Shown: positions 23,380 to 35,900 of the stretch, one piece after another
Layout: every line of letters starts with the position of its first letter
Position numbering within the stretch: the stretch's first letter is position 1
Assembly (NCBI GenBank): GCA_946807835.1
Contig: OX327697.1
Span: 6,711,001 to 6,775,000, forward strand
Direction of reading: 5' to 3'
Length of the DNA stretch: 64,000 bases
Origin: Ailanthus altissimus
Lineage: Eukaryota; Streptophyta; Magnoliopsida; Sapindales; Simaroubaceae
The notes under the pieces: generated by a model
Database searches by the model: none
What the model saw: only the letters and a program-made list of their open reading frames with translations
What the model was told of the DNA's origin: nothing
Position numbers and translations under genes: made by a program

Positions 23380-25520
23380 TTTTATCCATATTGTTTACAA
23401 TGACTATAAACATTCTTTAATGGTTCTTCCTATTGCAATAGATTTTGCTTCACCATATGTCTGCCTACTTGTTAACATGCTATAGGAGGCTGAATGTCAA
23501 CATTTCTCAATCATCTAGAACTATTTAATCTGATGGATAGCCAACTAAAAGTATTGACTCGTTATAAGTACAAACTAAATACTTGAACTTGTAATAAGCT
23601 TAACAAAGACCCTCATACTATATACAATAATAATATAGGAATAAAGTAGTTGTCAAAAGTCAAACTTTCAAAAACTACATGTCTTTGTAGTGATGTCCAC
23701 TATTCTATTTGTACTTCCGTCATTTACTAGAAATTATGAATTATTCACTGGGTGAACTGTCATTTGACTAGTTTTATCATTGTGCTTCATCACTTTGTCA
23801 TTCACCCAAGTTGTTAAAGGGTGTCATACATTGTTCTGCCTCTCATCATTCGTAAAACCATTGTTGCTTATCTCTTATATCCATTCAACCAAAGTGGTCA
23901 TAGAAAGAGATGTTGCATCTTTTGCTTTCCAAAATTTTTATTACTCTTTATGATATTAATAGTCATAATGGCATATCTTTTGAATGCACCAATTGATTGA
24001 GCCCATTTTCCTGTACCAATGTCTTTCTCCAAATACTTAGCTGCATCAGGTCTCATCTCGCGCATCTTATTCATTTGGTGTTAAAAGTCGAAAAGGCAAT
24101 ATGCCTTGATAACAACAAAATAAGCAACTAAGAATCTCTCATTTTTCTTTTTTTTAGTAGTATATTTTATTTTGTTACTAAATTTTTCTTTAAGTGATAG
24201 ATGCAAAATCCATGATAAACATTAAGAAATACAGCCTGAATGGTCTTCTTAATACTAGCATATCAATCAAATACAAAAACTAGTTCTTAATGGTCACCAA
24301 TTACTCCTCGTAGTTTGGCCTAAACTATGTCCAAGAAGCATCATGTTTTCAGTCAACAATCCCTCATGCCAATAAAGACATGTTATTATTTCTATATTTA
24401 CATAATGTCACAAATATTTTGTTGAGGTAGGCATCTTTAGAAAATGTTCTATTAGCTACAATCACGAGTCAGATAGATAATTGAAAACCTCTTATGTAAT
24501 ATGCAAGAAGCAATAACAATTTAAAATGATTGTCCCTATCAATTTTAAGTGAGTAATCATAGCCGAGTTCTATTATTCCAACATATAATATTATGTAAGA
24601 AGCAATCTGAATGAATTCACAATAGTACCTTTAATTAACATGCATGCATTTTAGCTTGTTAAGCAGTATGATACATTAACTCTACAACAAATTCTTTGCA
24701 TTTATTTGCTTAAATTTTCTTCGATCTATAAATTTTACTAACTAATACAAATTTATTTTTTATTATTTTACCAATAATATAACATTTGGCTTTGTCGGTG
24801 ATCATTATGCAATCAATCTAAAACATGTGTATTCTACATCTATTCTCCTCATGGTGAAGAACTTTTGTACTTATGTCGACACTGCACATAATCTCTATTT
24901 GCATATTTCATCATTGCATTTCACCTCAAAATGATCTTTGGTAGACCTATGAACTTTGATGCTCCAATTATCCTTAAGTGCTAATATATTTATAGCCTAA
25001 TAAATTTTATCTTTACTATTATACAAATTTTCCACAAACATATCCCCATCATCAGATATATTCAAGTCTGATGGTGGTATCAGAAATATAAACTTAAATA
25101 AGTTTTCTACTTAGAATCATATCTTCTGTTGCATGCAAATCATACACATCATGCGGCTCTCGAAGAGAAATATTAGAAACCTAACATGGTTCATCTCTAG
25201 TATGTCATTTAATATATCAGTTTTGGTTCTATAATCATCATTTTTATAACCATCATCATTACAACATCATTCCTATATGTCTGGCTATCATAATGCATGT
25301 AACTTGGGTATTCATTGAACATTAGAAGGGAATAATGATAATTATTTGGAGGGTTTGTCGAAAACACAATTTTTGGTAATGTTAGGGCTATGCTACTCAC
25401 TTAATTACTATCGTTTGCGGACATAAAGTAATTAGGGAAGATTTCTTCCTTCTTGATGGATACTTCTGCATTATTTTCACATATGGAACTTGAACATTCA
25501 CTGTTATACATAAAAGTGTA
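23380..25520 (-). pseudogene. Mutator-like (MULE) transposase remnant
   Basis: On the minus strand 24191-24330 encodes KKTIQAVFLNVYHGFCIYHLK preceded by ELVFVFD-YASI. This matches the conserved core of plant MULE transposases around the catalytic Asp and the C/H motif. Downstream the chain continues with MREMRPDAAKYLEKDIGTGKWAQS, typical of the region after the DDE core. Near 23420-23540 there is a C-terminal segment with CSHCKQYG-like residues. Several stops and shifts are present. The N-terminal part (24900-25500) is only weakly recognisable. Family knowledge: the enzyme cuts and moves MULEs with long terminal inverted repeats. Such repeats were not identified here. Confidence 0.75.
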
Positions 25521-26800
25521 AAATTATTTTATGGAGACCCAACTAAAATTCCACATCATCATCATTTTCAAGTGCAATCGGTCATAACTTCACTCTCTTT
25601 GTATGAACAAAAATTCTAATAGTTATTTTATACTGCACTTAATCAACTCTAATTATATGACAAACTTTCTTCAGATGTGCTTCATATTTTATATTTTTTA
25701 GAACCAAAATACTAATATTTTAGAATTTAACATATCTCTCAACACTATCAGTAGAACTCTCTCACCTTCTCTCAAAACATATAATAATTAAAACATGTAT
25801 CATAATACCTATAACAAAAAACAAATTGTCAAAATTATTATTAGAATAAAAACAATTTAGAAAAATCGCATGAAATATACAAAATTACCATGCACAACAT
25901 GCTAAGCGCCATACACAGGCACTTAGCGTGTGCATAGCCACCTCCCCAATTTCCTACCACATTTGTTTTTCACTTTTTTTTTGCACTAATTTGATATTAT
26001 TTTACACTATTTTCACTTGTTTTTAACCAATGTACTTATTTTAAATATTTATCGCTAAAATATTTTATTTTTTCAAATATTGCATAATATATATTTTATT
26101 TGAAAAACTTACCAAATACTTGACATTGATTTACCAAGAATTTTTTGTTCAGTAGATCAAATTTTTAAAGAGAAGTGTGTACTTGTTTAGGGTTTTGGGT
26201 TTTTTTTTTTCCTTTTAAGGTAAATTATTCTAATGTGAAGAAAATATAATTTAGGGGAAAAAGTGTGTTTGTTTAATTTATTTAATTGCTAATTAATATC
26301 TATAAAACAAATAAAAAAATTAAATATATTAATAACTATATTTTGTTTAATATTAAACCAATTTAATTTTTACAACACTAAAATTAAATTGAATATATTA
26401 ATTCATTAATTTAATTAATAGTAATTAATTTAATTTCAAATTAAATTTAAAAATAAAAAATTTAAGTTGTACCACATGGCGCAATTGTACGGTAAGAACA
26501 TATTGCTTAGCGCTTGTGCGCCGCCACTTGCAAAATTCAAAAATGATATTTTTATCATTTTTTCTTTTTTAGCTTTTTTTTTATAAAATTTATTCATTTT
26601 TTTTTATAAAATCTATATATTTAAACAAGAAAGAGAGAGGAGAAAATTAAAGGCATTTAAAGTCGGAGCAAAAGTATCTAAAATTGACTTTTTTATTATA
26701 AAAAATTAAAAATTCATATATTCATAAAAAAAATACTTTATAAATTTAGAGGTTATTTTTAAAACATTTCCAAATCAATAAGCATAAATGGTTTATAGTT
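25521..26800. other. AT-rich DNA with two GC-rich foldback-like islands
   Basis: Two short GC-rich islands in an AT-rich setting share words. 25905-25950 has AAGCGCCATACACAGGCACTTAGCGTGTGC, and 26478-26535 has GGCGCAATTG and TTAGCGCTTGTGCGCCGCC. They resemble the core of the foldback at 12.5 kb. They may mark a MULE end or a second foldback element, but I could not align full arms. Confidence 0.35.
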
Positions 26801-28300
26801 GACTTCTGGAGTTTAATGGTTGACTTTAATGTTCATTGATAAGACAAGACGTTCAAAAAAAGGTTAAATGGTTGACAATGTGAAATGTATATTCATCATG
26901 TTCATAATGAAAATGAAGCTCTGCTGGTTGTGGAGGAGCATTACTTTTGTTCGACCTGAAAGAAAGATTCAACACGACTGATTGACTTTTTTGAGTTGAC
27001 ATTGGCTAGTGATAGCTACAATTGCCGTGTCTTCCAATTTCCAAACTGGGGTTTCATATGGCATGTATACGTGGAATATAATAGTGAAACCGGTGACATT
27101 TGAGCCTATACTGTTAGTAATAATAATTATAAGGATGACAAAGTAGTCCTCACAACATTATCTGCGTATAGAATTATTTAATAGGTTATATAAATTATTA
27201 ATAATATTGTTACGTATTATTATTTAATAAATTTATAATTTTTATATAATTTATAATATTTTATAAAATACTGTTATATATTTAAGAGTTCATTATGTTG
27301 TGAGTTACGTAACTCATTAGTTCATATAATTTGATAAGTTAAGTTATTTATTATATAATAAATTATATTATCGCATAATAATATTTTATTAATTTATAAT
27401 TTTAAAATAATTTATAATTGATACATATCTAAAAAAATTTCATATAATAAATTACGTAATTAATTAAATTATTTTTTTTTTGTATATAAACTGTTGGTCT
27501 TATTATTTATAAGTCCAACCTGCTCATCAATAATTCAAGTTCAAAATTTAAATTTTATTAAGATATTAATTATTTAATTATTATCGTAAAAAATAATTTC
27601 TCATAAATAGGAAGCTTTTATTTAAATCTTTTTCCTTTACTAAAACGGATTAAAATTTTTATTAATTAAAACATACTTTAATTTAAATTTATACATTCAT
27701 ACTCATATAGAAATTAAGATTTATAAATTATAAATAAATATACTATTTTAACTCATTATGCATTATTTATTTTATATTCTACTCCCCACACTTATATACA
27801 ATTCATTCATAGTATTTTGGTTTGTTCTTGAGATACTATCTATATACTAACACTTCTCTTTTCGATTAAGTAGTAATTTGAGTATTAAAATATTCTTTTT
27901 ACAAAAAACAATGGTGCCTTTTCCCGCAAATTTAAGGAAAGATAATTTATACGAGTTTTTGACTTTCGAGAAGTATTTATATAATCTATATAATTTATAA
28001 TTCTACGTGTGTTTACTTTTTGTAAAATAAACGCTCAACTGTTTATAGGAAAGTTTTAACAAAATTTTGTCTTTAATAACTCTTTCTACAGAGATTTGGA
28101 CGTCTGCAGTTTTGCTAAACCAAAGGATATATAATAAGTTTTAGATGATAAAACATTTTTTTTTATTGGGATAAAATTAATCGATGATGGAAAAATTTCT
28201 CATTTGAATCTTCACAGGCAATTAATATATAATCTCGCAGTGTAGAAAGAAATTAATTTCCTGTTATCTATGTTGTAAGTTTTTAAGGTGGTATTCTGAA
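26801..28300. other. AT-rich intergenic DNA, no gene seen
   Basis: No coding family or RNA gene is recognised. Repeated GGTTGAC words near 26800-26880 and long A/T runs are the only features. Confidence 0.45.
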
Positions 28301-28990
28301 AGTGCAAATTGTCTTTAGAACAGAAACCAGACATCCAATTTTATGTCCTAATTTTGAAAACAGTATCCAACAAAAATAACATAAAAAGAATAGAGGGATA
28401 TCCACAGGAAGTCAAGTTAAATGCTGACAACAAACTCACCAAAACAAGAATTAACAATTTATTCTGTGTGCATTGTTATTGCCTTAATGAATTGCAATCC
28501 AATAACAGTTTTTCCCCATGAAGGTTCCAGATATACATACACATACATACCAAAAATCCACAACTGCAGAAACTCTATCTAAATCTTTAGTCGGCAAAAG
28601 CAATCATAAAACTTTGATGAACATGGAGTGCTCAATCAACATGGAAATGGTGATGCTTCCTGTTCTGATGTGCGAGTTTTGCACCAGTTTGTGGATCAGA
28701 CCGAGTAAGATGTGCATGGGTTTACATGGAAAACTGAGTAGGCTATGTAAATACATGAAAAATTATTAGTTCAGTCCCTATTTATCTTAATTTACTCATT
28801 AATCTTTAATTCTTTTAAAATATTAATTACAATATTTTAGAGGATAAATGGTCATTTTTCAATAACGAAAAAAATTACGTAATTAAATATTTTTTAAAAA
28901 TTTAATAAATTAATTATAAAAATAAAAACAAAAATGATAAATTTTCTCTTAAGTATATATAAAGGCAAACAAAATAAATATTTGAACAGA
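28301..28990. other. Less AT-rich intergenic DNA, no recognised gene
   Basis: Short open frames exist on the plus strand (28309-28521 and 28518-28769), but neither product resembles a known family and there is no promoter or splice context. They are not annotated as genes. Confidence 0.4.
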
Positions 28991-28994
28991 ACTC

Positions 28995-29110
28995 TCCACC
29001 ATAATTCCATTGACAAGTGGTCAAGTGGGAGAAGCAATTCCCTCATTGGGGATTAGAAATGAGTGTGTATGTGGAGAGTTTGAAACCTCTCCTAAATCCT
29101 AATGGATTTT
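28995..29110 (+). repeat. SINE-like segment with pol III A and B boxes
   Basis: TGGTCAAGTGG at 29018-29028 matches the A-box consensus TRGYNNARNNG exactly. About 50 bp further, GAGTTTGAAACC (29077-29088) resembles the B box GGTTCGANNCC with two changes. The spacing suits a tRNA-derived promoter. No tail repeat or flanking duplication was identified. Confidence 0.4.
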
Positions 29111-29760
29111 AGTAAGGGTATTTGCAAAATACAGACCTTAAATTTTGTACTTTTCGGCACCACTTGGAAGATTGCTTAAGAATTAAGATAAGGTCAAACC
29201 ACAGACGGGCAAAAAGACTTCTAGGTACTGTCATATCACGATTATAAACGACAATTTTCCTTTTTTTTTTTAGAAAAAAAAAAGAAGGGGTTGCTGTTGT
29301 GCCTAATGCCCTATGAGAATGGAGAGACAGCATTTGCTTTGTAGGTTAAATCTTTTCTTGGATTGATAACAAACAGTAGGACTAAGTTTTTATCAACTTG
29401 TGAGCTCCAAAAAACTGCGGCATTAATCTCGATGGGCTAGATTGACCAAGTTCTTTATTGGGACAATTCTCTTAGATTGTCCGCTTGTCGAATTGATTTA
29501 AGTGAAAGCTAATTTTTTTGATAGCCTTCTGCAGCTACACAACACCAGAAGCTCATACCTTAAAAGATCTGGAGAGAGAACCCACATATCAAAGATTAAA
29601 CCAAAATAATATGAACTTCAAGCTGGGAAGTAAGCCAAAAAGTAACATACGCATTAAATTAAGGATACAAACTGATAACTCGTTTTATGTTCCTACAGCA
29701 TCTGTTTTGGTAATTGAAAAGTTCAAACCCTTGACATTGATTTTATGTACACAATGAAGC
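29111..29760. other. Region downstream of the KH gene, no gene seen
   Basis: It holds a short frame at 29518-29757 on the plus strand that resembles nothing known, and a poly-A/T stretch near 29260. No AATAAA on the minus strand was found to place the 3' end of the KH gene. Confidence 0.4.
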
Positions 29761-29971
29761 AGAAAAAAATTTAACAGATCTAAATTCAGACTATAGAAGA
29801 TGTTTACAATTTGCTCAAGCACAACATAGCGTAAACTATTTGGTAAATTAATTATGTGACAACATATGTAAAGAACCTCTTAACATTTTGCAGGCTAATA
29901 CACCAACTATCCTCATGAAATTAAGCAACACAATCGCATATTATTGTACAAAAATTGCCTAAAGATCAGAA
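29761..29971 (-). other. Probable 3' UTR of the KH gene
   Basis: It lies downstream of the TAA stop (29972-29974). The end is not defined by a visible polyadenylation signal. Confidence 0.35.
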
Positions 29972-32900
29972 TTAGTATGGGTGCATGCCTTGCTGTGCAC
30001 TGATGCTGTAATAAGCACTTGGCGGGGCAGTGATACCGGGATAGGCTCTCTGTTGTGGATTCATTGGGCGGGAACTCAGATGAGTGTTTATGTTTTGGTA
30101 TGGGCTTTGCTGCAGATTTATGCTACGGTAGGGGCTTTGCTGTGCATTCAAGTTCTGATACGAGCTTTGCTGCGCATTCAAGCTCTGATATGAGCTTTGC
30201 TGAGCACCCACGTTTTGAAAGGAGCTATGCTGGGCACTCATGTTATGGTAGGAGCCTTGTTGAGTATTCATGTTCTGTCCGGCAGAAGTCATGTAGCCCT
30301 GATAAATATTATGTGGAGCAGTCAAATGCTCAGATGATCCACGGATATCAATGATGCACTCAGAACCACCAGATTGAGGATCATGGAGCTTAACCCTTGG
30401 TCCAGCAGCCTAGTATACGAGGAAGGCATATTTAGCAAACCATTTGCAATTCTAATTCCAGAACCTAACATATAATTATGCACTTCTAAATGAAAATCCA
30501 AAGTTATGCAAACCCCAAACATAAATTCATTGTTGGTATTTCGACAACTTTTCTATGATAGGGGTATTCCAGCAATTCAGAGGAAGGCATATTTAGCAAA
30601 CCATTTGCAATTCTAATTCCTGAACCTAACATATAATTATGCACTTCTAAATGAAAATCCAAATTTATGCAAACCCCAAATATAAATTCATTTTTGGTAT
30701 TCCGGCAACTTTTCTATGATAGGGGTATTCCAGCAATTCATACATCGCATGAAAATAAATTGAACTTTCAATAGGCTTATCACATCTGAAAGCCCAGGAA
30801 AGGAGCCACTGGAATGACAATTCTCTCAATAGCTACGCCTCATAGAATAATATCTTGAACATGTTTTGCAAGTAAAGTTTGAAAAAAAGGATGAACAACA
30901 TCCTAGCCACTTAGATGTCAAGCTGTATCTAAACCAAATTGCTTCCCTTCTGTCAGGGTAAAGGCATAAAAATACCTCAGCAGCATTGGACATATGGCTT
31001 CCCCCAGTTCCCATGACTGAACCCACTGCATTATTAGGAATCCTAGCCTCCAAAGCACTGTTCACATTCTGATATCTGAAATGTTTACAAGACATCACGC
31101 TCAATCACAGTATTCGAGCACGTATTTGCAATAACTCAAAATTAAATAAAAAGCACCAGATACCCAGAAGCAGATGGAGGGACGGGATAACTCAGAGGTT
31201 CATAGTCATATCCATCCTTCAAAAAAGCATTAGAAATATTTTAGTCATGGTTGCCCAACAAACCTTCATCATAATAGTAATCACCAAACAGATACCATGC
31301 TGTTTACTCGTGAGTTTAAAACATGCCTCCAGAAAATAATAATTAATCATCAAACAACCACAAATACTAAGTAATAATATACTAGTGCAATAATCTATTT
31401 ATATATACTAAACAATGGGTAACAATCAACCAGAAACAACTGCGAAACTTTCATGAAACTAGAATGCAAAGTATTTAAAGATTCCATATCATTATTACCA
31501 ATGGCTACCATTTAAACTAAAGAACTAATATGAACCAAGAAAAAAAGTTGTGCATATTTACAGAACTTGTCTCCAAAGTAGAAGTAAAGAAAATAACCTT
31601 GCATTCAAGTAACCGAACAAACATATCTACTAGGCTGTTTATCCAGAGTCACTATGCATGTATTTTAAAACAAAAACAATGTGCACAATAATCTCAAATG
31701 TGTTATGGAAACCACAAAGAATAAATAGTTAATTGAGTGATTAAGCTTGACCATAGAGTAGACAAAAAACAAGTAAATGAGAAAGTAAAAGATAAGGCAA
31801 AATTTTTAAAAGAAATACCCAGAGGGGTTCATATCTGCCAGAGATGCCAGATCCCATTGGGCCAGATCGTGGGGGTCCTCTGCCAGGTAAGCTTCCTGCA
31901 GTGCCCAATCGCTGGACAGGTCCGACAGGAGCAGGTTCTGCTCCAGCATTTGCATCTCTCAGGGTCCTCACCCTAAGCCTTGATGCAATCTCTGCCAAAG
32001 CATCTTTAGCAACAGCAAAATTTCCTGATATCTGAATGCCCAAAGCAGGGATTAGTTGAAGTAATTGCAACACTGCAGAATTGAACAAACTAAACATGGC
32101 ATCAGCAACATATGGAAATATACACAGTGAATGAGTTCTGCAGCATTATCACCTGTACAAGCTCTTCATCCTCAGATGCACCCTTGGGCTTATCTTCTTT
32201 AGAGTAAACACGAATATCAGCCTGGGTTCTCCTTCTCATCTCATTAATAACATGACCTCCCTGCCCGAGAATGCAGCCAACCTTACTTGATGGAACAAGA
32301 AGTCTAGTGGCTATTGTACCTTTCTCAGAAAATTCACTTGTTTTGTCTTGTAGCTGAAGAATTGCATCAATCGTTTGTGATCTTGAGTTCCAAAGCCCCT
32401 GAAACAATATCCCTACAATGATCAAAAACTATATGGAAGATGGAAATGTGTTAATGTGTAAAAAGAAAAAGAAAAAGAAAAAGACGGACCTCAAAAGCAG
32501 AGACACGAATCACACGATCATCAGATTCTGTTGATGCATCCTCCACATGTATACTGGCACCAGTCTCCTGCTGCAGCTGTTTTACATTAAAACCTCCCTT
32601 GCCAATCACTCCACCAATTTTCCCAGCGGAGCACAAAACTTTCATAGAAAACTCAGCTGATACTTCTCCACTATGTCCAGGATGACCACCATTTAAGCTA
32701 CCCGGCCCAAATCCAGAGGACTGGTCGCCATATCTCCCCATCCACGACATAGGTGACATACCATGCAAACTAGAACTCCTAGGGGGCCATGCTGAATTTA
32801 CTGGGGGATGCATATTTGTCATAGGAGCAGCAGGAGGATGAAAACTTTGACCCCCATAAGCCACAGGCATGCTTGAAGGAGGCTTATCTTTACGTGGATT

Positions 32901-35900
32901 CTGATGCAACAGAGTGGAGACGTCATAGAGGGCCCTCTTTGCTACATCGGGTTTTCCAGATATCTGCAAAATACGACAATTCAATATTGTCCATAACAAT
33001 TTTACCAAAATATATACAGATCATAACCCAATTCATGAATGAAGATGGAAGGGAATGATGTTGAAAACATAGAGCTATAATCTTAAGAATATAGCTTCAA
33101 CACACAAGTTCATTTTCACAATTTGTGTTTGTGGTGCAATAAAAAATTTTATACACCAATCCAGAAGCACCCAGGAAGCAGCAAAACATCTCAAATCTTT
33201 TTAAGAAATGATTCAACAATAATGACAAGAGACACAAAAGACTGCACAAATGAGGTTTTTAGTAAACTTCTATAACCCTCAGGTACCCTGGTGGATTCTG
33301 CTTGGAAGTTGCACCAGATGTATTCAATAGTAAAACTACTAGAGGATGGTCAGACAAACAACCATTCCATGTTATATTCAGGGAAAAACCAAATCCATCT
33401 TTCTATATCACACATTAATAAAGCATGGGTAGATCAAGAGACAGTAAGATAATACACCAAAGGGAAAACAAAAGGAGATGAAAATACGCTAAGCACATTG
33501 CCTTCACAAAAAGTTCTTTTCCTAACAAGTGTAGTCCACTTGGTTATTCCTAGAGTCAACATAGCCATTAGTAAGCAAAAGTCTCCACCCACCTCTTCTG
33601 CATGCTGGATATTATCCTTAGCATTTGTAGCCACTGCTTTGTCAAGATATGCTTGGGTCTTCCAAGGTACATTCATGTTTGGGCCCACATCTCTAACTCA
33701 AATTGCACCAGAAATTACTCCTTCCAGACCACTATATGTTCACTTTAGCAGACAAATTATTCTCTTTAAGAAAGCAGACAGTCACGGCACTCTCTGAATA
33801 AGAACACCTGCAGCCCACCACACCGGTTCATAAAGTGGAACTCAAGAGAGAAATCCATCAATGCTTTAGAACGAGTAGAAAGTATCATGTCACAGCCAAA
33901 GGTCCCCATGAAAGTCAGTAAAAGGCTTGTTACCAAACACATCAAGTCCATTTCAACCTAAACATCCAGTGTTAGAATCTTATCAAATCGTTCAAACCCT
34001 ATTAGATCGCATATCAACATAACTTGATTGATACAGTCTCTTCCTCTAGCAGCCCTCACAACCTATTTAATCCAATGATTTTATATATATAGGCAGAAAA
34101 ATGCCTTGATCAATTGTGTTCGTAATTTGATAAACATATATGCCCAATGTTCCAAAACCCTTAAAGGGAAATGTTTTGTATAATATTAAACTTTCCAAGC
34201 ATACTTAGGCACTGACCATATTCTGAGAAAATAATGCCACAAAAAATTTCTGACAATCCTTTTAAGGAAAGAGTAACACTAGGCATCCCAAAATTTATCC
34301 CAAATTGTATCCCAAAAGTGATGTGCTAAGCAAACATTGGGTGTAATAAATGATTTGCACTACTTCACCACCCAATGTTTGCTTGACACATCACTTTTGG
34401 GATACAATTTAGGATGAAATTTTGGGATGCCTAGCATTACTCTTTAAGGAAATTCCCTGTCCTGTCTCAAATGGTTAGGGAAAGCATAAATCAACAAGTG
34501 ACTGCAGGAAGGAGCACTTAATACTCCTGTCTCAAATTATCAGATAATGCACAAATTTCAACAAGGGACAGCAGGAAAGAGGATTTATCACTATTAAACT
34601 GCATGTAACATCAAATTTCTGGAGACAAAAATAAGTTTCATACCAAGACTCTTTGATCTTTCTAGAGACCATAACTGTCACACACCAACAACTAGGTCCT
34701 CCTTGAAGAATCATGAAATCTTAAAATAAAAAGGCCATTTTCGAAAAAACAAAGAGAATACAGTGTTTAGCTCTCAATGGAACAACAAGCTCCATGCAAT
34801 AGCTTGGTTAATAGATCATCTAGCCTAAGCCTCAAATACCACAAGTGTTCTCCTTAACACAGTCCAAATCCACAAAGAAGAGTTTAGGACTTTGATTTGG
34901 TGGGGAATAACAAAAAAGGAATCAATATTCAGTCTCTTATTCAACAACAAAGTCCACAGGTATCAGAGGAAATATTATAGATGTATCCAGCAAGATCCCA
35001 CAGTTGGTTGTGGTTAGGCAACCTAGCTCCTAAGTAACAGAAATTGACAATCAACATACCGCAAGGCCAAAAGGCCCTTCATGATTCTCTCACATTATCA
35101 ATATCAAAGGGTCAAGACAGCTTATAAAACCTTTCAGAAAAAGAAAAAGAAAAAGATATAAAAATAGAGTATATATTCTCAATTACAATAGAATAGCAAC
35201 ATGTTAAGCTTGCCAGCTCAGAGTAATAACGTTACTCTGAATAAGAAAAAATCCCATATTGCATATTTTAAAACATTAAACATCCATATCACAAGAATTA
35301 TCACATCAGCCTAAAATCACTCCTATCTTGTCAATCTCCCTATCATGAGCTAATATCTCAACTGGAGAAACCTGTGGACAACTTACATACTTATAAGTAA
35401 ATATTTCATCCCCATCTAGAATGAAAAACCTATCTAGTCTTACATTGTTCTTGTAATCTTATAGTTTTGGTGTACATAATAGGACGGATTGATATCATTG
35501 TAAGTCATTTTCTCTTCGAGAAGCAGGGAATGGGCAAAGTTTCAATGTGGTTATCTGGGGCCAGCTTTATCAAGAATAGCAAATCCTTATGTCAAAGGCA
35601 TTTATGACACTACAAAATCAAGAAAGCAAAAGAAACTAGATATATACCTGCAGCAGTTCATCAGTGCTCATAGCACATGGTGGAAGACGATCTGCAGAAA
35701 GTACACGAATGTTTGCACCCGTCTCACTTCGCAGTCTTTGGATAACGTCTCCACGTTTGCCCAAAAGACATCCTACCATATTGTTCGGAACAAGCAATCT
35801 TGCAGTGACCGTATTGTTTTCATTGTCATTGTCAAATGCCATTCCACCAAAAATATCTTCCTCAACAATTCTATCATGAACTTTCAGAAGAGCATCCTGA

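Noticed and set aside
28309..28769. Two small consecutive plus-strand frames
   Set aside because: Composition is ordinary for non-coding DNA and no similarity was recognised. Not enough to call a gene.
29518..29757. 79-residue plus-strand frame downstream of the KH gene
   Set aside because: No recognisable domain, no promoter or splice context, and it overlaps the probable 3' flank of the KH gene.
29981..30354. Plus-strand open frames opposite the last KH exon
   Set aside because: They are antisense shadows of the 30-bp repeats in the real exon, and repeats in one strand keep other frames open.
31737..32035. Plus-strand frames opposite KH exon 4
   Set aside because: Antisense of the GC-richer coding exon. 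The minus-strand frame has splice sites and KH similarity.
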